64,000 nt of DNA from Ciona savignyi (lineage: Eukaryota > Chordata > Ascidiacea > Phlebobranchia > Cionidae). Below the pieces are notes generated by a model, which saw only the letters and a list, made by a program, of their open reading frames with translations, ran no database searches and was not told the DNA's origin. Numbering within the stretch: position 1 is the first letter of the stretch; the number at the start of each line of letters is the position of its first letter. Location: assembly GCA_000149265.1 (NCBI GenBank), contig CH002905.1, forward strand, positions 9,251 to 73,250. Direction: 5' to 3'. Position numbers and translations under genes: made by a program. This document shows positions 54,640-63,900 of this stretch, in pieces.

Positions 54640-55200
54640 ATAGAGTTTTCGCCAGTTATTCCTTTGGATATGTTGTAGGGCCTAGACCTTGCCAATACCT
54701 TCAAATTGATATATAGATTATATACTGTCCGGCCCGTTGGTCTAATACTGTCCGGCCCGTAGCTCCGGTAACCCGATGATGGGCGTGAGGTGCTCTGACG
54801 ATTATTGCCCGTGTGTTAACCCCCTTGGTTTTCCCATTCACGGGGATAAAGATGAATATCCTATCCTATCCTATACCTATACAATATCCGCGGGGGCTAC
54901 ATGCACGAAGAGTCTGAATATTCATAACTTGTCATTTAGGGATGCTCCGGAGTTTTCGCCAATTATTTTTTTAAATAGGCTGTAGCCCTTAAAAATATCT
55001 TCAGTTTGATGTATAGTTTATATATAATAACCGCGGGCGTCTATATACACGAAGCGTCTGAATATTCATAACTTGCCATCAAGGGATGCATTGAAAGATG
55101 CTACAGTTTTCTTATCCAGATGGACATTATATAGTTTTCGCCAATTATTACTTTGGATATGTTGTAGCCCTTAAAAGATGCTGCAATTGTCTAATTAAGA
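54640..55200 (+). repeat. Imperfect direct repeats
   Basis: The phrase AGTTTTCGCCAATTATT, with a following GGATATGTTGTAGCCCTTAA or close variant, occurs near 54648, 54953 and 55135. A longer phrase, ACACGAAGCGTCTGAATATTC, occurs near 54902 and 55048. These are irregular non-coding repeats within the inverted-repeat element, with a SINE fragment inside. Confidence 0.6.
54723..54876 (+). mobile_element. Internally deleted tRNA-derived SINE
   Basis: The head ACTGTCCGGCCCGTTGGTC is followed at once by a second ACTGTCCGGCCCGT and then by the 3' part GTAGCTCCGGTAACCCGATG, GCGTGAGGTGCTCTGACG, CATTCACGGGGATAAAG and CTATCCTATCC. The middle of the SINE is gone and the head is partly doubled. Confidence 0.75.
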
Positions 55201-55354
55201 TGAATAGGTATTTGCGTTATCTCATTTAAACCAAGTGTATACATGGTCTCTTGACGCCGAAATCTTACCAACCCACTAAGTTTTTTTTCATATTTTTCAT
55301 CGTGTGGGACCCACACAAATGTAAGAATGGTTTAGAAAATGTAACATCCGTTGC

Positions 55355-55765
55355 TTAACCCGTCACCAAAGAAAAACATCGTGTTAAATAAGCTTTAAGT
55401 GAGTGGTCCATTATACAGCAAAGGATTGCTCGAATTAAAGCAATACTACCATTACAAATAAAAAAAATTGCTAGAGTTTTACCAACAACACGATTTTCTG
55501 CCGAACGATACATACTCATGAAATTACATATTGAAGCTATGTTATGTTGCTTCGCAACGTAAATTGCAACAGCCAATGGACATTTTCCTTTTATTGGGTG
55601 GCGAACAACTATTTCGTAGGCATAGTACGGACGTTTATCTTTCTCTGAAGTAATTATGCTACCGGTAGCATCGATATATACTATATTAGTTTGACTGCGA
55701 TCGCGGAAAAATCTTATCGTTTCATCAGACCACAACATTATTGCTGGAGGTGTGTTAAAAATCAC
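55355..55765 (-). CDS. DDE-transposase-like ORF fragment, 136 residues
   Basis: The phrases FRDRSQTNIVYIDATGSI, RPYYAYEIVVRHPIKGKCPLAVAIY, and, near the end, SIALIRAILCCIMDHSLKAYLTRCF follow a layout I remember from transposon-derived proteins in many animals, where an Asp in YIDATGS and another in a later DGS block are catalytic-like. Here the first Asp is residue 32, and the later position reads CNGS, Asn in place of Asp. The frame is open only for this part, so it is a remnant or one exon. It sits inside an inverted-repeat element on the strand that reads toward the left end. Confidence 0.45.
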   Translation of the reverse strand: MIFNTPPAIMLWSDETIRFFRDRSQTNIVYIDATGSIITSEKDKRPYYAYEIVVRHPIKGKCPLAVAIYVAKQHNIASICNFMSMYRSAENRVVGKTLAIFFICNGSIALIRAILCCIMDHSLKAYLTRCFSLVTG

Positions 55766-55971
55766 CTAAAGGGTTTGACTATGATGTCAATAATTTGTGC
55801 GTTTTTTTAAGTTTCGAGCGCAATTGTATCATTTTCCGACGCGACTTCTATTTTTCTCGCCTGAAATCAAACCTTCTTTAATACAGTTTTTGATGGAGCA
55901 CCATCACGATTTCCAGACTCAAAGGGTCTTCCGTTTTCCGCGTTTTATATTTTTAGATAAAAGAACTTTGT

Positions 55972-56736
55972 TTCCCTCATTTTAGTGTTGCCCCGTCAGT
56001 TAATTTCACCCGGGCAGTATAAAGTTGGTAGGATCAAAACCAGCAGGCTCTTCATCAATCATACAAATTATTGGGTTAAACTACAACCGTAGAAATATAT
56101 TAATCATGCACACTGCAAATACTCTTGTAATTCCTCAAAGATGAAAATGTGGTAAGGACGCAATAGGGAGTTTTCCATTATTCTATGTCTATAAAAAGTT
56201 AAAGCATCGGCGTACAGTTAAAAAACAAAGTTTGCTTAACGTTGTTTTATCCAGGTTACAGCGATTTTCTGTTGTTTTTAAATAGAATGTTTTAACTATA
56301 CCCCTGTAATTCTGTCGTCTTTTCTGTTCTTGCTTGCTTTAGCGAAAAATAAAAACATCAATTTGTGGCCATAGAGATCGCTGTAGTATTATTTTATTTT
56401 GATTACCTTGTAGCATTGATGTACGACCGTGCGTTCGAATGGTGAACACGACCAGTTTAATTACAGCATGAAAAATTTTAAAAAACAACGTCGATATCGT
56501 GTAAACAAAACGCGAATTATAATGTCACTCCTGCAAGTAATTAGCTTTATAATGTAAAAGCACAACGCGCGCTAAACACTTTTAAAAGCGTGCTATTGGC
56601 ATGTATAATTGTATAACCGACTGTTTAATCCAACTATTTTTATCGAAAGGCTTCATCGTAAGATGTTTCACATTTTCCGCTTGTAAGTGATTTTCTCTGG
56701 TGTCTTACAATGATCTCTTTGCCTTTGTAAGGTTTC
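55972..56736. other. Non-coding stretch downstream of the zinc-finger gene
   Basis: No gene is visible. A small tRNA-like phrase (AAAGTTGGTAGGATCAAAACC) lies near 56023. Just below the zinc-finger stop (about 56660-56736) there is a degenerate finger-like stretch on the minus strand, suggesting that the ancestral protein was one finger longer. Confidence 0.45.
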
Positions 56737-57506
56737 TTACTTTTCCTTAGGTTTCTCTCTGGTGTGGATCCTTTTATGCTTTTTCATATCACCACCTCGG
56801 CTGAACGTTCTTTCACACACATCGCATTTGTAAGGTCTTTCACCACTGTGAATTATTTTATGGGCTTTCAAATTATGTAATTGTTTAAACGATTTCTCAC
56901 AAACGTCACATTTGTATGGAGTACCCACGGTGTGGAATGGCTTGTGCTCGTTCAAGTGATTGGCATCTCTAAAGGATTTTTCACACAAGTCACATTTAAA
57001 AGGTTGTTCGCCAGTGTGAATTCTATAGTGCTTTTTAACCGACCGTTTTCACTGAATGATTTTTCGCACACATCACATTTAAAAGGTTTCTCTTTAATAT
57101 GTATTTTGCGGTGTTTTGCTAAAGTTCCGCCATCCATAAATGATTTCGTACAAACCTCACATTTGTAAGGTTTCTCTCCAGTATGAATTCTACGATGAAT
57201 TTGTAAAGCACTACTTGTACCAAACGATTTCTCGCAAATATTACATTGATAAGGTTTTTCCCCAGTGTGAATTCTTCGGTGTACAACTAAAATGCTACCA
57301 CGACTAAACGTCTTTAAGCAAACGTCGCATTTGTGAGGCTTTTCTCCAGTGTGGATAAGGTGGTGTCGTTTCAATTTATTTGACTCAAGGAATGCTTTAT
57401 CACACACATTGCATTTGTAAAGTTTCTTCCCAGTGTGAATTCTCATATGAAGCAATAGCTTACGATCACTTTTAACTGTCTTCTCACAAACATTGCATTG
57501 TTTCAT
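56737..57506 (-). CDS. C2H2 zinc-finger protein, nine fingers, one frameshift
   Basis: The first frame (57506 to about 57035) encodes six fingers beginning MKQCNVCEKTVKSDRKLLLH, with linkers of the TGEKP type. At a run of five T (57032-57036 plus strand) the frame moves by one base; restoring one base keeps finger 6 and continues through three more fingers to the stop at 56737. The nine fingers are spaced C-x2-C-x12-H-x3-H. The likely role is sequence-specific DNA binding in the nucleus. No KRAB, SCAN, BTB or ZAD domain is present. An upstream exon is possible, since a potential acceptor (GGAGTAG) lies just before the ATG. The shift may be a sequencing error in a homopolymer or a true lesion. 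Confidence 0.8.
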
Positions 57507-58224
57507 TGTACTTCAGAGTCTACTCCAACATAGGATTTTAAAGAAGCGAAGTGAAATGTTTTGTTTTACAGCAATACCAATTTTTCATTAGCCTACTAAG
57601 ATTTTATTAGCCTGCTAAGCTATAAAATATTAGCAAACTGAATATTTATTAAAAGTTAAATAAAATATAAGGTAAAATCAGAAAGCAGTCGCTTCATAAT
57701 CCGTTTTTGTAAATAGTTTTGCCCAAGAGTATCCATCTAGAATAACTTTCACCGCACTATGCAATGTACTTCGTTGTAGGTGAAGTTGCTTTCTCTCTTA
57801 AAACATGACTTGCAAATACATGATGATGCAGTGTTCCTTTGATTCGAATGATTACGAGACTAATTATGTTGCTCATCAAATTTAATTAGTTAATTTTGAT
57901 TTTAATTGTTGAAATTTATTTTTATTAATGTAAGGTTTAACGGCCACGTCATTTTTTCCGCTAACTTGCAATGTGTCTAGTCACTGACGTGTTTTAACTA
58001 CTGTAGTTTTGCCTTTTTATCCTGTCTCCTTAATTAAAAAAATGTTCAATTCTTCTTTATTGTAACGAAGGACCAAAAAAATAAACTAAACCAAAACTAC
58101 GCGACATCTCTTCACCATTCAATGGTGACAAAATGAAGGCTTGTTCGAAATCGATTAGAGTGTTCAACTATTATTATCCAAGAACTGTTTTAGGCCTAAT
58201 ACTGGCAGCTAGCTAAAGAAACGG
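57507..58224. other. Non-coding stretch upstream of the zinc-finger gene
   Basis: This is AT-rich DNA without a recognisable gene or element. It would contain the promoter and 5' untranslated region of the zinc-finger gene. Confidence 0.4.
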
Positions 58225-58410
58225 TCTGATGGTAATTAAACAATCACTTTACGGTTGTGTCCTTGTGCACAGAACTTTCCTGCAATCGAACGACTCAGTG
58301 AATTAATGGGCTTACTAAAAGAGAAGGAACTCAATAATCACACAAAACCAAACTGAAATAACTGTGGTATACCGACGCGAGGTGATCTGACTAATTCTTT
58401 AATCACCAGT
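58225..58410 (+). mobile_element. Highly diverged tRNA-derived SINE
   Basis: The order of blocks is right but sequence is poor: CTTTACGGTTGTGTCCTTG, GACTCAGTGAATTAATGGGC, GAGAAGGAACTCAATAATC, then CCGACGCGAGGTGATCTGAC. It is an old copy. Confidence 0.55.
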
Positions 58411-58706
58411 TACAATAAACATCATTATCATCGTAATTGGAAGTCACGTTCCTTGCATTGCGCAAACTTTGCTGAAATGAATCAAATATATCCCACCGTG
58501 ATATAGAAAGTTACTTGGATGTAGATTTAAAAAAAAAGTCAGACGTGTTACAGATTACAATGATAAAACACTACAGCGCTTTGATAACACTGGAAACTTA
58601 ACACCTGGAAAGGCGTCAAGCTGTAAACTTAGTAAATAAAGTTGCAGTGTTTCCGCTGTGAAATTGATAATATGGTGACAACTAGAAAATAGGTTTGTAA
58701 TTTGTC

Positions 58707-58938
58707 CGTCCGGCTGGTCTAGCGGTTAAAAGCTTCGCCTTTCAATCAAAAGGTTGCAGGTGCGAAACTAGTCGCTAGCTAGTCGGTTGTGTTCTTGGGC
58801 AAGGCACTTTACGGACATTGCCTGAACCCAGTGGATTAATGGGTTCCACCAAATTGAAGGTGATCTGACGATTGCCCGTGTGATAACCCCCTTGGTTTTC
58901 CCATTCAGGGAGATAAACACGAATATCCTATGCTATTT
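58707..58938 (+). mobile_element. tRNA-derived SINE with internal deletion
   Basis: The head GTCCGTCCGGCTGGTCTAGC has an A-box-like TGGTCTAGCGG and a B-box-like GGTTGCAGGTGCGAAAC, then GCTAGCTAGTCGGTTGTGTT and GGATTAATGGGTTCCACC. It skips directly to GTGATCTGACGATTGCCCG and the tail GAATATCCTATGC. Confidence 0.82.
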
Positions 58939-58974
58939 TGTTGTTATTGCCATTAAGGTATAAAAATCGGACAG

Positions 58975-59660
58975 CATTTTATCGGGGAGGTTGGTTGAGT
59001 GGTAGTCCGTCGGTGATTCAGAAGGTGGTGGGATCGAAACCAACTATCCTGTTTCGAACTTTATGTTGAAACATAATTTCACCCAGAATTGATTGAATAC
59101 GATTCGTCCCAAACCTCGCTGGAGATCAAACTTCACATAGTAAATAAAACCAGGCGTGTGTAAGCGTACAGACGACTCCAGCACGTACTGCATGAATATT
59201 AATAGTACACATATTCGATATTAACATTTTACATTACCATTCGAAAGAGAACGGTTTAATTAGAAGATGGTGTAATTTTTAGGACTGTAGCACTTCGTTA
59301 AGGGGTTTAACTTTTTACTTCCGTCTTCCGTTTTTCCGCGTTTTGTATTTTAGATAAAATAACTTTGGGACATAAAAAAGGATATATTCGAGCAGCCGCG
59401 CTTTTGGTACAACCTCCTTTTGGTTATGCATAAAACAAATGGCGGAATAAATAGTAAATAGCATACCACTTATGTAGGGGTGCGAATTAGAACAGGATTT
59501 ACGCGGTGTAACAACCAGCGTTTATCAACCTAACTACATAATAATAATATCACCGTCGTACCGCGGTTCGATTAGTCCGGCCAGATAGGTTAACCGGAAG
59601 ATAATCGGCGATTTGCAGACAGCTAGAAGGTTGTAGAATCGAAACCAGCCGCCGCAATAA
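58975..59660 (+). repeat. tRNA-like fragments and an inverted-repeat end
   Basis: Two fragments share a tRNA-like layout different from the main SINE: 58985-59048 (GGTTGAGTGGTAGTCCGTCG ... GGTGGGATCGAAACCAAC) and 59572-59658 (AGTCCGGCCAGATAGGTTAAC ... GGTTGTAGAATCGAAACCAGC). Between them, 59245-59375 is the inverted copy of the element end at 54480-54595. No gene is present. Confidence 0.55.
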
Positions 59661-59706
59661 ACTCGGTTATACGCAATAGTTACAATGCTTTTAGTTTCAG
59701 TGTAAT

Positions 59707-60149
59707 CCCGTATGGAAAGTACGTCACTTTTCGCCGAGATCTCGGGTGTGCATGCATCAAATATTTAAGTGTGCAGTGTGCAAACGTTCTGAATCTATCG
59801 TATCCAACAGCCCCGTATGGAAAGTCTGTCAATTTTCACCGAGATCTCGAGTGTGCACGCGCCAAATATTTAAGTGTGCAGTGTGCAAACGTCCAAAAGT
59901 GCACACTTCAAGTGTGAATACAATCTCCTTTTTATTACTATTTTACCAAAATCTTAAACAAACATATTATTCTATCCTAAATCTACCGTTATCGTCAGCT
60001 AACATATCTATCTACATAACATAGGGTCAGCTACGTAACAAAAAATGGACTGACAGTAAATTACCCGAGGTTCAGAGGTAGGTTTTCAAGTGTGCAAAGA
60101 CGCAGGGAAAAAAATCTCGAGTGTGCAGCTGCCGTACTTTCCATACTGG
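59707..60149. mobile_element. MITE with 8-bp target duplication and internal tandem repeat
   Basis: The ends CCCGTATGGAAAGTAC and GTACTTTCCATACTGG are inverted copies, and the flanks carry an exact 8-bp duplication AGTGTAAT (59699-59706 and 60150-60157). Inside, a ~106-bp segment beginning CCCGTATGGAAAGT and including GTGTGCAGTGTGCAAACGT occurs twice, near 59707 and 59813. The superfamily is not clear; an 8-bp duplication would suit hAT. Confidence 0.8.
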
Positions 60150-60256
60150 AGTGTAATAGCTTCAAAGAATGTGGGCGCTTAATTTGTTGATTATTTGTGT
60201 AATAAAGTCCCAGTTGAATGTCGATTTCCCGTATTAATTGCGTTGCATTTTTAACA

Positions 60257-60946
60257 GATGCGACTAGAGACAGAACGGTAGTCTGATTTTTCTCTGCTTG
60301 GTGGCGCTATTTATTTTTTTGGAATTATCTGGGGAGTGACTATTTTTGATATTAATGTTAGGGTTGGGGTTAAAGTTAGTTCTGGGGTTGAGATTAGTGT
60401 TTGGGAAAGGGTTAGAATTACTTTCCATAGCAATCGAAGTGATCCAGGCGGTCCTGTAGTATTTAGAGGCACCCGCGACTGATCGGTCTTATACTAGTTT
60501 TTGCACTTACTAATCGTATTCCTTGTTAGTATAGTGGTAAGTGTCGCCGCCTGTAACGCGGGAGACTGTGGTTCGATTCCCCGACGGGGAGGTTTTTTTC
60601 GGCTTCTTAATAAACTCTTTTGTTTCTTAGTTATAAACAAATTCATAACGCCGCATTCAGCTTGTCTGAGCATTTTTGGAATTTGTCCAAGCATTGGTTA
60701 AAGTATTCGATCTCTTTGCAGTTTTTTTATTGTAAACACTATTTACTTAAAATGCGTAAATGGTGTAATAAACATGGGGCTAGAGTTAGTGTTGAGTCTT
60801 GCGGTTAAGTTTAGTGTTCAGGAATGGGTTAAAAAATTTCCGTAATTTTAGTTAGTAGTTTTCCTCCTCCCCGCTTTAGTACAGCTGATAAATAGCGCCA
60901 TCCAGCAGAGAAAAATCAGACTACCGTTCTGTCTCTAGACGCATGT
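60257..60946. mobile_element. Mutator-like MITE carrying a tRNA gene
   Basis: The inverted ends are about 57 bp and nearly perfect (CTAGAGACAGAACGGTAGTC and GATTTTTCTCTGC on the left; complements at 60890-60940). The flanking 10-bp duplication ATTTTTAACA is exact at 60247-60256 and 60947-60956. Long inverted ends with a 9-11 bp duplication point to the Mutator superfamily. The 690-bp interior holds a piece of the related element seen at 61224-61432 (at about 60352-60470) and the tRNA-like gene at 60520-60591. Confidence 0.8.
60520..60591 (+). tRNA. tRNA gene with aspartate-type body and GUA anticodon
   Basis: The 72 bases fold as a tRNA: acceptor TCCTTGT with ACGGGGA, discriminator G, an A box in TAGTATAGTGG, a T loop TTCGATT and a B box GGTTCGATTCC. 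A run of seven T follows at once, as for RNA polymerase III termination. The body is that of animal tRNA-Asp (which has GTC in CCTGTCACGCGG), but the anticodon loop reads CTGTAAC, giving GUA, the tyrosine anticodon. One mismatch lies in the anticodon stem and one in the T stem, and the acceptor has two G-T pairs. It may be a decaying copy, but the promoter elements and terminator are intact. Confidence 0.7.
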
Positions 60947-60957
60947 ATTTTTAACAC

Positions 60958-63900
60958 ATGAATATATCATCAACACCATTGCATGTTTTAGCGGGCTACA
61001 TTTTGTTTATAAAAATGTTTATACAATTGACCTTTATTTGGAGTATTTTATTATTCACACAAGAAATTTACGCTAGTGCGGGTAAGTCCATGTGCAGTGA
61101 TTATTTTATAATATTAGCTTCTGCCTTATTAACAGTTTTATTAGCCTATGCAAAACCACACCAGTAGGCATGACATGGTTTGCTATACTTAATTACATTG
61201 AATGTACATATAGATATAGTTTGCGGTACCTCTAAATACTACAGGACCGCATGGAGCGCTTGGACCGCTTACTATACTTCGTAATTACTAAGGCATGATA
61301 TTAATGCTAGGGTTGGGGTTAAAGTTAGTTCTGGGTTTGAGATTAGTGTTTGAAACAGGGTTAAAATTAATTTTTATAGCAATATAAGTGATCCAAGCGC
61401 TCCAAGCGGTCCTGTAATATTTAGAGACATCCTATAGTTTGTATCAAGGCAGATATGAAAATTATTTCATTAAATTATAAATTCATGGACCATACTCATA
61501 TCAGTCCATAGTAACCAGTCTGCTTAATAAATTTGCATAATGTCCAAGATTCCTTTAAACAATATTAACCCACTCTCATTCTACTTAGCTTATCGTTACT
61601 TTGAATGGTATGATATTGTAGTGATTCGACTTGCCATTCGATAACCATTAAGGTCGACTGGTATGTTGCATCTGACAACATGCACTAGCATAAAACCAGG
61701 AAAACATATAATCAACAAAATAAAACAATTACAACGTGACAACTAAACAGAAATCTAAAAAGAACACAACGTTACAAATAAATAAAATGAAAAAAAGGCA
61801 CAGTGGTCGAAGCAAATTAAAACGCTACAATATTTGCACCATTTTTCTTTACCCCCATAATGTGTTCTAGCTGTTGGCTGTTAAATGCAAGATGTATATG
61901 ATTATCCTTTGTATATTTGTCCGACCAGTTAGTTTGGCGCCTTTCAGACGAAAGGTTGCAGACCTTACGAAACTGGTCGGTTATGTCCTTGGGCAAGGCA
62001 CTTAACTGACATTGCCTGAACCCAGCTGATTAATGGGTTCTACCAAAATGAAGGAATGTCTTAATTATACAACACAATGTCGGTAACCTATGGTGGGCGC
62101 GAGTTGATCTGACGATTGCCCGAGTGTTAACCCCCTTAGATTTCCCATTCACGGGGATAAACATGAATGTCCTATCCTATTTCTTTACATATTCAAATAT
62201 GATTGCCATTTGCAGGTGTTGATATAAGTGCAGCAAGCCTATCCTCACCCGTGGTATTAAACTGTTCTAACAGTGGAGATGCATCAACTGATTATCAATG
62301 GGTTCACAACAATCAGACAATTGCATCTGCTAATCTAATCCAGTACTCCATAACAAGCAACACAGCAACTGGAGATTATGTGTGCATGAAAAGAAATGTT
62401 ACCGTTAACAATTTCTTAGCGATAAGTAAGTTTCAATGAAATAATTCCAGTAATTCTAATCCATACTATGTTTGCATGTTCCATAAATTTATTTACAACA
62501 TTTATGTTTTATTGAATTAATTTTTGGATATACCGTACTAATTGTTATCATTTACACTTTTTTGATGGAGTTTATGCTGGAAAGTGCTTCAGTTTTAACA
62601 TATTTATCGTTCAATATTTATTCAGTTACAAGGTTTCAAAATCATATCCCATCCTTTCCTTTCTATGACTAATTGTTTGTAAAGGATTTTAACAAATTAA
62701 ACAATGTATTGTAAATCGAAATTCACTCCTGTTTATTCTAACATACAGTTTTGTATTAAATATATTTAACACAGAACAATTATATTTTTGTGGTGGTGGT
62801 TTATGGCAAGACACCGCTAGTTATAGAAGCATATTTTATATATGTTTTCTGATACTGCTCTTTAAATGTAATTTAATATAAACTTATCACTGAAAACACA
62901 GATTATTCTAGTGGATAAGTGCGTTGCCTTTCAGCCGAAAAGTTTGAGGTTCTATCCCTATCCTAAAACTTGCATAACTGTTGAATTTGTCAATAGATCT
63001 CTTGAAGCCCATAATTCCCCACAAAGGACATTCCATCACTTTCACAACGGGTGATCAGAATAAAGAGGTAATGTGCACGTCACTTTCATACCCACAGCCA
63101 GATTTTGCATGGTCACTAACTGCCCCAGGGAGCCAGGTGAGATATATTATTTATTGATTTATGACTTCAAATTTCTGTCAGAAAAAAAGTTTGAATATAT
63201 TTTTATTCTAGTAGTTCATAGTCCGAAGGGTCAGTCTGTTGTTTTAGTGTGTCTCCTTTCAGCCAAAAGGTTGCTGGTACAAAACCCCACAGATTAATGG
63301 GTTGTAGTACAGTAAAGTGTGAATCATGCACAACCTGCTGCAATAGCTCCGGTAAACCGACGGTGGGCACGAGGTAATCTGACGATTAGTTTCACGGGAA
63401 AAAAAATGAATATCCTATCCTAGTATTTAAAGTTTACAAGTTATTTCATACTATTTTACATGTAAGTCTCCCTTAGGGTGGGATATATATGTTTATCACC
63501 GTGAATTGGAAAACACAAGGAGCGTTACCACATAAAAAATTGTCAGATTACCTCGCACTCACTGTTGGTTTACCAGAGCTATTGTAGTGCTTTGTATATA
63601 AATGAGACGTTACTTTAATTTGGTAGATTTCATAAATCCACTGGGTTCAGGCAACGTCCATTAAATGCCTTGCACAAGTAGGACACAACTGACTAGCAAG
63701 CAACCAGTTTCAAGTCTGCAACCTTTCAGCTAAAGGGACTGCATTAACCAACCTAGCTAATCAGCTGGTCGTCTAAACATGTTACCAATACCAATCTTGT
63801 CTACCCCTTTCCCATCATCAGGAAGTGAACTTATCAAATGATCCAAATTACAAAATCACCATGGATGGGCAAGGAAATTCTGTTTTGACCATCATATCAG

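Larger units (their letters stand above)
54475..55971. mobile_element. Inverted-repeat element around a transposase-like ORF
   Basis: The left end AAAGTTCTTTACCTAGAAAT with AAAACGCGGAAAAACGGAAG and the right end at 55927-55971, CTTCCGTTTTCCGCGTTTTA and AAAGAACTTTG, are inverted copies for about 45 bp. The DDE-like ORF at 55355-55765 lies between them. A further copy of the right end lies at 59245-59375, also inverted to the left end and matching for about 120 bp, so the true extent could reach 59.4 kb. The target duplication was not found. Confidence 0.55.

Noticed and set aside
56660-56736. A tenth zinc finger after the stop codon
   Set aside because: Only scattered words of the finger consensus remain and the Cys/His spacing is lost; I treat it as degenerate 3' sequence.
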